DNA of 64,000 bases from Hemibagrus wyckioides (GCF_019097595.1 NC_080731.1:7736571-7800570); one strand, 5' to 3'; shown: positions 45,961-58,268, counted from the stretch's first letter. Program-made: numbers and translations. Notes: a model not told the origin generated them from the letters alone.

Positions 45961-46640
45961 AGGATATGTTTCAAAATCTTATGCACATCAAAGAATTCTT
46001 GGTTTGCAATAAGCACGCGGTGAGCGATGAATCCTCAGAGCAACACTAAACACTACACTGTTCAGCTTCGGTAATCATTTACTACCAAGAGAATCGTGGT
46101 TCCAATAAAGCTATCATGCAATGAATTGAATTAAGCCCTTTCCCCTTCCTCCTCTGCTTCATCAGGCTAATAAACAAACAGGCAAATGATTCAGGATCTG
46201 CGTGTCATCAGATGAAAATTATAGGTCCAAAGAGATACAAATCTGCCCTCAGGCAACAGGTACTGGGATCCACGCCACATCTTTGAAGGTGATATTACAC
46301 ATAGATCGCCCTTATCGAAGAAGAGTTAACCTGGTGGCACGTACAATCCTCGACTTGTACTTAGTTCCTCATCAGATGAATTACTCCCTGGCTGTGTGAG
46401 GCTGATGCCAGATCTCCTGTGAGATTGGCCACGTATGCATTACACCTGTAAAAGTGCAAGGGAGTCAACCTTCAGCACTTCTAGTCAAGGGCACGGCAGG
46501 ATGGAAACATCACACCGAAGAGCTTCTCGCTGATTTGTGTTGAGTCATTAATAGTGCGGCTAAATGGCAGGAAGTAGAGATATACCTTTAAGTACAGAAC
46601 AGGATGCTGGCAATTAGCTGTGGTTACACTGGAAAGGGTT
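45961..46640. promoter_or_regulatory. Candidate cis-regulatory block
   Basis: Long, non-repetitive, balanced stretch: AATAAACAAACAGGCAAATG (forkhead-like), TCATCAGATGAAAATTATAG, AAGAGTTAACCTGGTGGCAC, TCATTAATAGTGCGGC. No frame longer than about 65 codons. It is one of the better candidates for deep non-coding conservation. Confidence 0.4.
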
Positions 46641-46850
46641 TTCTAGCAGTTTCTTCCCTGTCAGTGGTTTGCCTTCTTTTGTTTCAGTGTGGTTGTTTTG
46701 TTTTTCTTAATCTAAAAACAGATTCAATGTGTTATTATACGTATTTGGATTTAGATTTATTAACCCAATTATGTAAGAAATAAAACACTATACGATGATG
46801 TCATCATTAGCATTTTTTTGCCATCACAGCATGCTCCAGAATATTCTATT
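46641..46850. other. Unique sequence
   Basis: Nothing recognised. Confidence 0.5.
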
Positions 46851-47375
46851 TTTTCTTATAACACAGCAGTTTGCCAAAGAATACATTTTTATTAATTAAA
46901 GGAAACTTTTTATCCATTTATAGTTATATTTAATGTTCTGAAAAATTTTAAAAAATCAATTTTGCTCCTTCCATTATAGCCGTTATAAAAAGCCATTTCC
47001 TAATCAACCTCAAACTTCTTGATGTGATGTTAGATAGACAAGAGGGTTCCAAGATGGTACCAAGAATACAGAAAATACTAAGCACTATACTGTAGGGGAA
47101 AATATAGAACTGACACTGGAGACTCCTTCCATAAACACATCATTTTAGTTTATACAGAAATCTTGATCATATCAGTATGTTTTTATTCGGTTTATTAATG
47201 GTCTTAGATTATGATGAGTGTCTGACATACAATACATTCACTTCATCACTAATGATAGATCGAGTGGATTAATATAAACCTTGAAGCCAGCACTGATGTT
47301 AGAGCTGATGTTCGATGTAATAGAAACACTTTCCAAAAATTAGAATTGGGAATCCGAAAGCGTTGAGGTATAATT
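46851..47375 (+). mobile_element. Family F inverted-repeat element (copy D)
   Basis: Left end TTTTTTCTTATAACACAGC + AGTTTGCCAAAGAATAC. The middle has GACACTGGAGACTCCTTCC; the right part has GATTAATATAAACCTTGAAG and TAGAGCTGATGTT. The terminal CCAATCAG block is decayed. This copy links the CTCCTTCC fragments at 37063 and 60241 to family F. Confidence 0.55.
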
Positions 47376-48149
47376 AACATTATTTCAGACCGAAGCAGGT
47401 CCATTTTTAGCTCCTTGAGAAATCACACATCATTTGCTTCAGTTGTTCGTTCAGTAACACGTGAATTCTCTCAAAACAGATCATGAAAACGTAGCGAAGT
47501 CCTATAAACCTATACACTTGGGGGGGGGGGGGGCAGATTACAGTTCATTTTGTTTCTCTGTGGCAGCTCTCATGTTGAACCCTACAGTAAAGTTATTCTA
47601 TTTCTTTATAATGAGAGAGTTCCAGGTAGAAACATTTCCAACTCTGCTGAAACAATGCACAGAATCCAAGTTGTCAAATGTAGCGCAGTGCGAAAGTTTT
47701 CACACCCCCAGAAACAAATAAAGAAGACTAGGAAATGTAATTTATACTAGAATGCTGCATACAACAAAAATGAATCAAATCTGGACCCCTAAAGGTTCAC
47801 TGTCAAAGCCATTTTGGAAACTAAGAACCCTTAATGATTCAGAAACTGTGAGACACTAAAGATTTACTGCTTCAAATATATAAGAAGCAGAATGTTATTT
47901 TTTATGATTAAAGTATGATGCACTCTTGTCTAGGAAATAAGGAGAGAATTGCATTTGATTTGCTAAATTATTATTAATAAGCACCGCTGGTGCTAGCATA
48001 TTTAGGTTGCTAGACCCTACTGTATAGTATACTACCAGGTCATAAACACTACAACCTGCATGTTACGTACTTTTAAAAATCACAGACGAGGGAGAGGAAC
48101 AACATTCATCATGTTCCTGTCCATCAACATCTGTCAAAATGCTGTGTAG
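47376..48149. other. Unique sequence with a poly-G run
   Basis: Fourteen consecutive G at 47520-47533. The rest is non-coding with nothing recognised. Confidence 0.55.
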
Positions 48150-48965
48150 TTTCATCAAAGACTCTTTACATAACACCGAGAACATTGCACTGCTCCTTTA
48201 TTTTGGTTGACCATGCCATGGGGCTTTCATTTGAGAAAGAAGCAAACAGGAAAGACTCCAGCTTCCCGATCTCCTGCAGCAGAAAAGCACCAAAAAACAT
48301 GCCTTCAAGAGAAATGTTTGAAATCCACTGATGCACAATGAAGACATCGAGCTCTGGTTCGACTGCCTGGGTCAGTATTTCCGTAGCAGGTCGCTCTTGC
48401 CACCCTTTGGTAAACTGGGATATTGCAGCTGTTCTGCCTCTGCTCTCTCATTGAAGAGGAAACAATTTACTAATGAACAAACACTGCCAAGTCTCCATCC
48501 TGCTTTAGTCGAGCAACATTTAATTTCTTTAATTACACAGTTGATTCATTTTCTTTGCTTCAGCACATGCCCCACCATGGGTTGTTGCACAGAAATGTCA
48601 AGAATGGCAAACTTCATTCAGAGAAATTTCAGTTCCATTAAATAATAACCACTGAAGCAGTCGGAGTTCTTAATGAGGAGCATCACGCAGGGTGCCGTGT
48701 GTGTGTGTTTTGTTCTTTAATTGTTTACTTTAGCCAGCAAGCTAATTATAGATTAGTGCTGTGTTTCTCGCTTCACAGTGGGGAGAGCAATTGTAGACTG
48801 GAGCTCGGAGTCAACAAAGCCGTGAACTACAACATGTACACAAATAACCAGAGCGAGAATTCTGCAACGAGGTTGCTTTCCCAAGAAGGATTTTATTCCA
48901 TTTCACATGCTATCCTGCCATCAGAATTAGGTAGTAATGTGTTCATTTTGCTCAGATACAGTGAA
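48150..48965. promoter_or_regulatory. Candidate cis-regulatory block
   Basis: Two parts. 48150-48700 includes ACAATTTACTAATGAACAAA, AACATTTAATTTCTTTAATT + ACACAGTTGATTCATTTTC; 48750-48930 is GC-balanced (GTAGACTGGAGCTCGGAGTC). AT-core homeodomain-type words and lack of repeats suggest regulatory DNA. The 104-codon and 89-codon frames have no domain. Confidence 0.4.
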
Positions 48966-49469
48966 TAAATTTTGTAAGCTGGGCCCCTTTCCGAATCTTT
49001 ATGGGCCTTAAAACAAACATCTAACTCTCATCTTCAAACTACATACAATCATCAAGCCGACAACAATATAGTCAATTATCCAATTGTTTAGTCATAAACC
49101 AGCATTGCAGTGAATAAATATGATGTAGATACATTTCAAGAGCTTTAGGTGATGTTCATATCAAACATGAGAATAAAGGAAATGATGATCTCAGTGATGG
49201 TTGTTGGTGTCAGATGGACTGGTTTGAGTATTTCAGAAACTGCTGAGGTTTTCACACACAACAATCTCTAGACTGGTGAGAAAACAAAAAGTCTCCAGTG
49301 AGAAGCCGTCTTTGAACTGCTGTTTCCTCAGTAAGCTTTTAGCAGGAAGGAATTAGTGCTAAGTCTATAATGAACTCAGAAACTGACCTCAGTTCCTCAA
49401 AAGCTCTTAGTTGCTGTAGGACATTACCAACATTTACATTATTAATTGTCCAGTGTCACCCAAAATGAT
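48966..49469. other. Unique sequence; possible transposon-derived piece at 49190-49290
   Basis: AGATGGACTGGTTTGAGTAT, TTTCAGAAACTGCTGAG and CACAACAATCTCTAGACTGG recall the '...gtttgagtatttcagaaactgctgat...' word of a common fish repeat, with CACAACAGTCTCTAG. No second copy is present here, so the call is weak. Confidence 0.4.
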
Positions 49470-49695
49470 GATGAAGTTTCCTTCTGAGCCTGGTTCCTCT
49501 CAAGGTTTCTTCCTCATATTATCTCAAGGAGCTTTTCCTCACCATCGTGGCCTCAGGCTTGCTCATCAGGGATAAATCTTATGGATAAATAGTAACTTAA
49601 CTTTAAACTTAATAATTTTTCTATGTTTCTATACTTAGGGTACGCTGCTTTGAGACAATGTCCATTGATAAAAGCGCTATACATGTATAAACATG
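49470..49695 (-). repeat. Interspersed repeat, family I (copy 3)
   Basis: Minus-strand match to copies 1 and 2: TCTCAAGGTTTCTTCCTCAT, ATCTCAAGGAGCTTTTCCTC, GGCTTGCTCATCAGGGATAA, GCTTTGAGACAATGTCC and AAAAGCGCTATACA. It is followed by a small ACATGTATAA tandem (49682-49712). Confidence 0.65.
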
Positions 49696-49712
49696 TATAA
49701 ACATGTATACTC

Positions 49713-50480
49713 CACCTGTAGAACCTTGAGGTGGATGAGCTTCAACAGCAGAAAGCCACATCGTGTTCCTGTCCTGTCAGCCAAGGATAGGACTCTGAAG
49801 CTACAGTGGGCAGAGACTTATCAAAAGTGGACTGTTCAAAGATGACATCTTGTTTGTTTTAATAATGTATGTAAAATATCCGCTAAGACTAACTTTAATT
49901 TCTGAAATGTTAGCTAGCACGATAATAAATCCGACCATACCAACTAGCCCGAAAGTTTATAGCATTTTAACTTCCACGATGATGAGTATTACATCTTATT
50001 CTCACTGTCTCGTCTGTTAATGTCTAGCTTTGTTAGAAACTGAAGATTTCTGATGCTTAAATAAAAGGAAAATCTTTCTTTTCATTTCTTTTCAAAAGTA
50101 AGTGAAAGTTAAAACTATTAAGTGCAAGAAAAACTCAAGGACAGACATTTATACTTAATTACAGCGATAAAGTAATTATACTGTTCTACTTTTCAGCCCT
50201 GTTAATAGTTTTAGGTCTGCATTCAATTATATATTAGGTTTTTATGCAAAGAAATTCATCTTAAATTTAGAATACATTCATATTAGTGCAATTCAAAATG
50301 TAAAGGGAAAAGTTTCCACTCTGCTTTTTTTGTTTTTTACTCAAATAACGTTTTAAGCTTGATTTTTCTGCGCAGTAGTTTGGCGATCTGAAAAGTGCCA
50401 GAGAAAAAGCCAGAGAAAGTCAGGTAGTTTGTGTTTTTATAGCAATGAATGATCATGACTGGTGTATTTGTGGCCTGATC
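49713..50480. other. Unique sequence, nothing recognised
   Basis: AT-rich non-coding sequence; 49720-49850 is more balanced (GGATGAGCTTCAACAGCAGA). Confidence 0.45.
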
Positions 50481-51400
50481 ACTGCTGATAATAACAAGGA
50501 TGGCTTTTCCTTCTCAATTTAGCCTCCTTTCATCTCGGAGACGTCTCTCTTTCGTGCCTCGTTCGAGTTCCCCATTTGCGAAAATAGTTGTGTTGAAAAT
50601 CTGAAAGAGTAAGTGATAATCGCTGTACCATTTCCTGGAAGATGAAAGAAAAACCTTCAAGCGAAGAAAACGTCCTCTGTGTTGACGTCAGGAACTATAT
50701 TTCTTAATGAAATTAATTAAGCCTAAGTGTATCTTACCACGTGATATATCACAGCCCCACTTCCGAACGCTAATTAGTAACAGTTTGGCCTCTGTAATGG
50801 CCCTCTATAGCACTCCAGAGGTCTTTGCCAGCCATTAGACTGCATGCATTATGAATCAGAAACGTTACAGCACAAACCCATGTCCTGCCCCACCTGCTTC
50901 ATCTTCCACTGAGAGCGGAGTGCAACTTTCTGATCACAACGTTTTAGCTGATGAGCAAAGGGAATAAAGAATTCGTCTTGCCACAAGCCACGCTACTGAT
51001 GATTTATTCATGGGAGTCGGTGCCGCCGTTCTGTGTGTGATCATAAAGACTCTTACATCTCCTACACTACTGTAGTAAGCAGCTTTTCTCCTATAGATGG
51101 CTGAATCATTTCATCCTTGCTCATCACAGATCCCAGGCCGAAGCCCTTATTGATTGATTAATCACTTCGCCGATGAACTAACAAACACTGACCTTTTGAA
51201 GTCTGTGGGGCGTTTAGCCCCCCAAAAAGAGAGGAAAGTCTGTTTACCACATTGATTATTTAATGGAACATCAGGCCGCCACTTTTGTCACATGGCGGAG
51301 ATCAATAGGATCTCAATACATTGACCTTCTGACAGATAAGTAAACATCAGCAGCCTATTACACTCATAGACATGATTCTATCTTAAAAGTTATGAAAGCT
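50481..51400. promoter_or_regulatory. Strongest candidate cis-regulatory cluster of the window
   Basis: About 900 bp free of repeats and microsatellites, with a dense set of motif-like words: TTAATTAA (50713-50720), CACGTG E-box (50738-50743), CTAATTAG (50770-50777), TGCATGCAT near 50841, TGATTGATTAATCA (51151-51164, a PBX/HOX-like site fused to a palindrome), forkhead-like TGTTTAC (51241) and GTAAACA (51340), and inverted CCGCCA/TGGCGG (51276/51293). No frame of note. This looks like a developmental enhancer cluster; whether it is conserved cannot be judged here. Confidence 0.45.
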
Positions 51401-51509
51401 ATTTTCTGGCACTTATTATTGATCTACGATCACGTCTAAAATTTAAAACCTTGACGAGCAAAGTGCAGGATTCTATATTGGACATATATTGAACAATAAG
51501 GTCACTCAG
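51401..51509. other. Short unique spacer
   Basis: Nothing recognised. Confidence 0.5.
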
Positions 51510-51625
51510 GAGCTGTGATGGCTTGGCTCCCCGTCCAGGGTGTCCCCCGCCTTCTGCCCTGCGACCCCATGAATAAGCTCCAGGCTCCCTGCATTGGATG
51601 GATAAGTGGTACAGAAAATAGAGCA
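51510..51625 (+). mobile_element. Retrotransposon-derived repeat fragment
   Basis: GGCTCCCCGTCCAGGGTGTC, CCCCGCCTTCTGCCCTGCG, AATAAGCTCCAGGCTCCCTG and TGGATGGATAAGTGGTAC follow the order of a widely dispersed vertebrate repeat 3' end (CGTCCAGGGTGTCCCCCGCC ... GGCTCCAGG ... GGATAAG). Short and truncated. Confidence 0.6.
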
Positions 51626-51788
51626 GAGGATCGGTGATGTTATATAAGTCAGTCTAGCCTATCTGTACACTCTAAAATTGCTGGGTTATTTTTACAACTC
51701 AGTTGCTGGGTTTAGTGTGTTGGGTCCGGGAGTTGGGTTGAAGCGATAATGTCAGGTTGGGGATGCGCACCTGCTTCTCTGGAGAAAG
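51626..51788. repeat. Possible DNA-transposon terminus
   Basis: ACTCTAAAATTGCTGGGTTA followed by AACTCAGTTGCTGGGTTTAG and GTTGGGTCC repeats the TGCTGGGTT word, as in a common fish repeat family. It stands just left of family H copy 1. Confidence 0.4.
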
Positions 51789-52250
51789 TCTGATATATAA
51801 GAACTGCATCAGCTGCAAGTGCAAGAAGTCTTAGTTCACATTTTGCTTCGAATTTAATTGAACCTTCTGAGATTGAATTCAGATTATTTTTAATGTGTAG
51901 ATTTAATCTAGTACTAGCTAGCCAGCATTATTTGAATAGAAAAAATAAAGTTGGAGTTGGTGTCTTGTAATAAATAATACAAATTGATATTTGTATGATT
52001 AGATATCATTCTTACAGAATTATAGTTATGGTCAGTATTACGTCACCTAAATTTGTAGTTGCTACACGAATACAAATGTTACTTAAAGTTACTAAATACA
52101 TACTAATAATTACCTCACATTTTTCCTGTAACATCATCTCAGATTATCAGCTAGCACTGGATTCGAGTTTAATTCCAATCCTGTCTTTTAGATTAGTCGT
52201 CCATTATTTCGAATTGTACAGGTCTATGATATTGAGTTAGCATGTTTTAG
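51789..52250 (+). repeat. Diverged repeat, family H (copy 1)
   Basis: Shares ordered blocks with 56629-57117: AGCTGCAAGTGCAAGAAGTC/AACTGCAAGTGCAAGACGTC, TTGTTCACA-type, CTAGCTAGC, AATAATACAAATTGATATT, ATCAGCTAGCA with TCGAG and TTAATTC, CTTTTAGATTA-type, and GTCTATG followed by CCTGTTTTAG/CATGTTTTAG. No coding frame (an 81-codon frame at 51995-52240 has no domain). Confidence 0.75.
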
Positions 52251-52589
52251 TCGAGCAAGGCTGATTTCACACAAGGTGTTTTTCGTGTGATGCTTCTTTT
52301 GTGTTAATATAGAAAAAAATCACTCATATGATGTGATTTGAGAGTATGCAGTCCAGGAATAAAATTTTCCAAATATTTCATTCAGCAAGTTTGGTTAAAA
52401 ACAATCAAGCATGCATGGTGGGTCAACGCCCTAACTCCACCTCATTAGTTTAATGCAATCTATGCTAGGTTTGTCCATACTGGAGTTCCAAACTGACCCA
52501 AATTAGAATATTTTCAGCTCAGTTTTAGTGTAGTCTTTTCCATAGAATTTAATTAGACTGTAACAATGCTATAACAATAGTTTCAACGC
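52251..52589. other. Unique sequence, nothing recognised
   Basis: Non-coding. Confidence 0.5.
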
Positions 52590-53063
52590 CGGGATATCTG
52601 ATACACAACTTCCCCAAATCAGGCCACTGCTTATAGCAAAGATTATTTAGTCCGTCCCATCTGGACAGCGTGAGTGCAACACAAGGTCTCAGTTTGTATC
52701 AACTGAACTGAATGCACAAGAAAAAGGAAACAACAATGTCACCGATCCATACTTCTCTCAGAGGCTGAGCACAAGGCAGCAGACTTCTGGAGCAGGACAG
52801 GCTTTCTCAATGCACGTCATCTCTGTTCAGACAAATAGGAGATGACACAGAACATAATGCACCAACTAGCTCCGACAACCGGGCCTGAGTAATGGCTCGT
52901 AAATTCAGGAGCCCCGGAGCAGGAGCTGTCAAAACTCTGCAGTGCACGAATGGCTAATGTTTTTCATCCATTTTCCCTCACAGCTAAACTCGAGCAGCCA
53001 GAGCTGAGTCTGTTCCCTACACCCCCCTCCTTCTCACATCTCTCCTGTCTCCCTCCCTTTTTA

Positions 53064-53100
<37 letters not shown>

Positions 53101-53380
53101 CCCCCATTCCAGCCTGCAGTGCAAGTCAGCCAGCTGTGCTAAAAAACATTTGCTTTATAATTAATCACGGCAATACAGTGGTGGTCCAGTGCACCAACCT
53201 CCCACTCCCTCCCATCAAATTCAAATCAATGCTACAACCCCAAGCTCCCTGTCGATATTCTCCAAAGTGCAAAAAAATGCTCAGCCTGGTTTGACCCAAT
53301 AATGCACCCTGAGGGGGAGTGACAGCGGTGGACCAACACAATAGCGGCTTTGCCTTCGAGCACAGCACAGCACAGATTAG
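52590..53380. promoter_or_regulatory. Balanced unique sequence around a (TC)n tract, weak regulatory candidate
   Basis: 52600-53040 and 53110-53370 are GC-balanced and repeat-free (GCATGAATGGCTAATG-like, ACTCGAGCAGCCAGAGCTGA). TC tract at 53067-53100. The 114-codon frame at 52950-53294 runs through the TC tract and has no domain. Confidence 0.3.
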
Positions 53381-54029
53381 GCCTCATTTTCAACTTTCGG
53401 TTACATTTAGTTCACGGTTTAAAGTAGAGGTGAGGCAGTAACACAACTGCTCAATACTCAGCAATGGATGTCCTAGTGGTGTTGCGATTGCTTTCGTTTC
53501 AGTACAAATGTAGAATAATTTATAATGACACACAAAATGTTAACAAAGATTAAATAACATGATTCACTAATGAAGTCTTCATGGGGCAAATGGGTTTTTT
53601 TTTAAATAATTTATAATGTATATATATACTATTTATTATGTTCTATAACGATTACTATATAATGTAAATGATATATGATTGTATTTCATTTATATTGTGT
53701 TTATATTTTCAGATGTATTAAATACTCTGAGCTGCACCTCATTCCAGTTGTCAATAGAAGAAGCATCTTAATTTCCTAAATGCCTCTAGTTGGACTTCTT
53801 TCCAAAAGGGAAATATTCATGTTATCTAATTTAATATGCATAGAAACTTTAAAAGGGAAATGACCTTTCATAAACCCTTCTTCATTTTTGCTACATACAT
53901 GTTAAAAATTATGTATATGTGAGAGGTAAGTATATGTGTAAGTATATGTATATGGAATAGATTTATATATGGAATGAACATTATTAGTGAATTCTAACAG
54001 TTGACTGTTAGTTAGTTGATGACTATTAT
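53381..54029. other. Unique AT-rich sequence
   Basis: Nothing recognised. Confidence 0.5.
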
Positions 54030-55065
54030 TATCGTGACATGACTAGTGACATAACTATGACATAATGACATGCCCATTAGTATAGTAACATAATTATTAA
54101 TTATATTAATTAATTATTAATATATTTATTCATTATTAATTATAGTGGCAGCACTATGACATAGTAACCATGACTCTTATGGCATCACAATGATATAGAG
54201 ACATAACTATTATCATAGTGGCATGATTATAGTGGCATCACTACGAGATAGTGACATGACTATAGCAACATGACTATTAGCATAGTGACATGATTAGAGT
54301 GGCATCACTATGGCATAGTGACATGATTATGACATCACCTTGACATAGAGACATAACTATTATTACGTTGACATGACCAGTGACATCACTATGACATAGA
54401 GACATAACTATTATCATAGTGACATGACTAGTGACATCACTATGACATAGAGACATAACTATTATCACAGTGACATGACTAGTGACATCACTATGACATA
54501 GTACACATGACATCACTATGACTATAGTGACATGACCATTAGCATAGTGGCATGATTACAGTGGCACCACTATGACATAGAGACATCACTATAATGACAT
54601 CACTATGACATAGAGGCATAAATATTATTACAGTAACATGACTAGTGACATCGCCATGAGATTTTTATTATTATTATGACGTCACTATGGCAGAGACATA
54701 ACTACTGTCCTAGTTACATGATTATAGTAATATCAGAATGACATAGGGACATAACTAATCTTTAAAGTGGCATGACTAGTGACGTCAATATGACATAGTG
54801 ACATGACATGATTACAACGACCTCACTATGACATACAGACAATAACTATTCTTAAAGTGACATGACTAGTGACATCACTATGACATAGAGACATAACTAT
54901 TATCATAGTTACATGATTATAGTGATATCAGAATGACATAGGGACATAACTAATCTTAACGTGGCATGACTAGTGGCATCAATGTGACATAGTGACATGA
55001 CTATTAGCATAGTGACATGATTATAGTGGCAGCACTACGACATAATGACTTGACTATTGTCATTT
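54030..55065. repeat. 1-kb degenerate minisatellite with a 51-bp core period
   Basis: Built from words ACATGACTA, GTGACATCACTATGACATAG, AGACATAACTATTATCATAG. At 54370, 54421 and 54472 the GACATGAC(T/C)AGTG start repeats at exactly 51 bp; elsewhere shorter subunits are shuffled. As 51 is a multiple of three, a minus-strand frame (54516-54277) encodes a repeating Cys-His-Ser-Asp-Val pattern, an artefact of the repeat. Confidence 0.9.
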
Positions 55066-55690
55066 GAGAGGATTATCAGTGCCAACTCCTGCCCACCCTC
55101 CAAGAAATATATACATCTGGCAATAAACCATTCTTATAAAACAATAAATGAGCATACCTGGCAATAAAACATTCTGGTTCTATTCTCATAGTGACATCAG
55201 AAAGTTATGCATCTCCAAGAAACACTGCTGAAGACGCCATTTTGACAAAAGAAAATTGCGTTTTTAAATAGTCTTCATAAGTTCATAGTTACATAGTTAG
55301 TAGTTTATGTTCATAGTTCTACTAAATTCCGAGTCTCAGACATCACGTTCACAGACCAGTGGCTAAACGTCTGATCTGTATGGCTCACAAAACTGGAAAC
55401 ACTTCAGGAGTTTTGAAGTCATCATCTGATTGGTTGGATTCTAAAGGATTTCCAGGAGACGTTTTTTTTAATATTCCACCTGGAAACAAAGCCTTTACTC
55501 TCCTCATGGAAGGACGATGCTGATGTGTTTGCAGCTGTGTTAATGAGCGCTTATGAAGATCGCCTAAACGCTGGATGTTCCCAATGATGATCCAAATGAT
55601 GACCCAAATGATGAAAGTTCAACGTATAGACTCATTAATTTCTTAAATAAACAATCTATTGTTGCATATTGGTCTGTTTTTGTAGGGACT
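55066..55690. other. Unique sequence, nothing firmly recognised
   Basis: A small GATGATCCAAATGATGACCC tandem near 55582-55612. Nothing else. Confidence 0.45.
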
Positions 55691-55960
55691 TTCACACATC
55701 TAAACATGAACAAAACGATCTGTGATTGGTTGCTTTACATGTCGGTCAGATGCTCTCTTGGGTGGTCCTCGGCCAATAAATGCTGTTATGGAGTCCAGAC
55801 CTTCTGCCATCAGTCTGAAGCTCTGGCTATGTGAGACCAATGAATTCCCAACAGCCTCGACTCTGTTGTGTCTGTTATTGCACAAAACAAAGCATTTCGT
55901 AGACAAATTGTGTTTACAGGCTACGTGTCTCTCAAAGCTAATAGTGATTAACGTCTAGCT
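55691..55960. repeat. Possible transposon fragment
   Basis: GATCTGTGATTGGTTGCTTT, GGCCAATAAATGCTGTTATG, CATCAGTCTGAAGCTCTGGC are coherent and GC-balanced. Minus- and plus-strand frames (68 and 78 codons) overlap exactly here, as in an ancient coding or repeat segment. I do not recognise the family. Confidence 0.3.
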
Positions 55961-56628
55961 CCTACACATAATATACTGTATATAAAAAAAAATATATATA
56001 TTTTTTCCCCAAAACATTGTTCATTCTGATTAGTTTATCAACATAATTGAATCAATGCTGATGCAGCATTACATTTTATTTAATTGTATCAGTCAGAGGC
56101 TGTCTATAAATTATATCTAGCTATGTTTGCTCACAGAAGACTGAAGCATGATGTAGATGAAGAGATTTAGTGCATTAGTACAGAATAGCATTTTTATTTA
56201 TCTACGTAATTTATCGTTTGGAAAAGCTTTTCGTGGATGTGTGCTGTGTTCGTCTTCTTCTGTTTTTTCAGCCTTGAAATGGATTTATATGTGGAGTAGC
56301 ACATCAACAGAAAAATATAAATCAGAAGACAAAAAAAAGGGCTTCATCTAGTCAGGCAAAATTTCATAATCGTGTACTAAAAAATGTCGGATTTCATATA
56401 AATATATCAGAAAGAAAAGCTACAAAAGTTCTTCTTTCACAGACAATTATTCAGTATGAGCTTGAATCATGCTCCAGTGTTGGATTAAATTAAATCATAC
56501 TGTATACCAAGACCACAGCCACGATTATTAACCCAATAATGATTAAAATGACCTAAAGGACCAAACATATTTTGGGATACAATAATATTTAAACATACAG
56601 TGACAAATCCTGACAAATGATCCACTTG
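55961..56628. other. Unique AT-rich sequence
   Basis: Nothing recognised. Confidence 0.5.
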
Positions 56629-57117
56629 TCTGACATAAAGGAAATCAACTGCAAGTGCAAGACGTCTTTGTTCACACTTTAACTTATAATTTATAATTAT
56701 AACAATTTTATAAAATTATCATTTGGAAGACAAACATTTTCTTAACATGTAGTGTGGCCTGATTTCATCTAGCTAGCAAACATTATCTGAGGAGAAATTT
56801 ATACAAATTACACCATATTAAATTATTTCTCAATTATTAATAATACAAATTGATATTATTAACATAATATATTATTATATTATTATAATTGATCTTATTA
56901 AGAAAAGATTCAATTATAATAATATAGGTCAAAAAAACATTACATAATTTACTGATGCTGCATAACTACTGTATGAATGTTACTAGCCAGTTAATAATAA
57001 TCAGACCATCAGCTAGCATTAGAGTCGAGCTTAATTCGAATCTTGCCTTTTATATCATTTAATTAATTAATTTTTTTTTTACGTACATGTCTATGCAGTA
57101 GAATTATCCTGTTTTAG
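56629..57117 (+). repeat. Diverged repeat, family H (copy 2)
   Basis: Direct-orientation partner of 51789-52250, about 4.85 kb away. The middle has expanded with TTATTA/TATTAA-rich sequence (56820-56930). The right ends match closely: AATCAGACCATCAGCTAGCA, TTAGAGTCGAGCTTAATTCG, AATCTTGCCTTTTATAT. Confidence 0.75.
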
Positions 57118-57474
57118 GAATTTGTTGCTATGGTCATCTTGTTGTTGTATGAATGAATGAGAAAATAAAATAAAAAAAACTTTGGGAAGACGTTGTTTCT
57201 AGTGGCAACATCCTCTTGTATTGACTGTGTCCAGCAAGCAGCTGACGGTGATTGATTTTAGCTGGCGTTTCCACTGAAAGGGGATCCTTGTGAAGCATTG
57301 TGGGAATGCTTTGGCTCACTGATCAATGCTGTGGGTAAGTCTAGTCGCAGAGCATCAGGCCAACACGGTGTCCAAATAGCTTCCAACCTGATTCAGCTCA
57401 TATTCCAAGCAGAAAAACAGATCCACCCGACTAGAAGGTTCATGTCGATAACTCTGTTTCTTATTATTATTCTC

Positions 57475-57476
<2 letters not shown>
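57118..57476. other. Unique sequence, nothing recognised
   Basis: Balanced core at 57230-57440 without domain or repeat match. Confidence 0.45.

Positions 57477-57541
<65 letters not shown>
57477..57541. repeat. (GATA)n microsatellite, 16 units
   Basis: Perfect array with no retrotransposon end attached. Confidence 0.97.
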
Positions 57542-57542
<1 letters not shown>

Positions 57543-57706
57543 GAATTCCTTTGCAACATACATTACGTTATACACTATACAGTTATTTACAGAGATTACA
57601 TTTAGTAATAATGCTGTCATAAATTCAATGCCAAAATACAACAAATGAATGGTTCATTTTTTTTTAAACGCTTTCACGTGAAAGTCATTTTAATTGTGGA
57701 TAAATG

Positions 57707-57720
57707 CTGCCATCTACTGA
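57707..57720 (-). promoter_or_regulatory. CTCF-like motif
   Basis: CTGCCATCTACTGA reads TCAGTAGATGGCAG on the minus strand, 13 of 14 positions of the CTCF core CCASYAGRKGGCRS. It lies about 85 bp left of Tc1 copy 3. Confidence 0.45.
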
Positions 57721-57804
57721 GAGGAAACACACAGATTTGAAAAGGATCAGCTGTGAAGTCTGTGTCGATGAAAAACATCTAAAAAATATGAAAATGTCAA
57801 AATA

Positions 57805-58268
<464 letters not shown>

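Noticed and set aside
54277..54516. Minus-strand frame with a repeated Cys-His-Ser-Asp-Val pattern
   Set aside because: An artefact of the 51-bp minisatellite.
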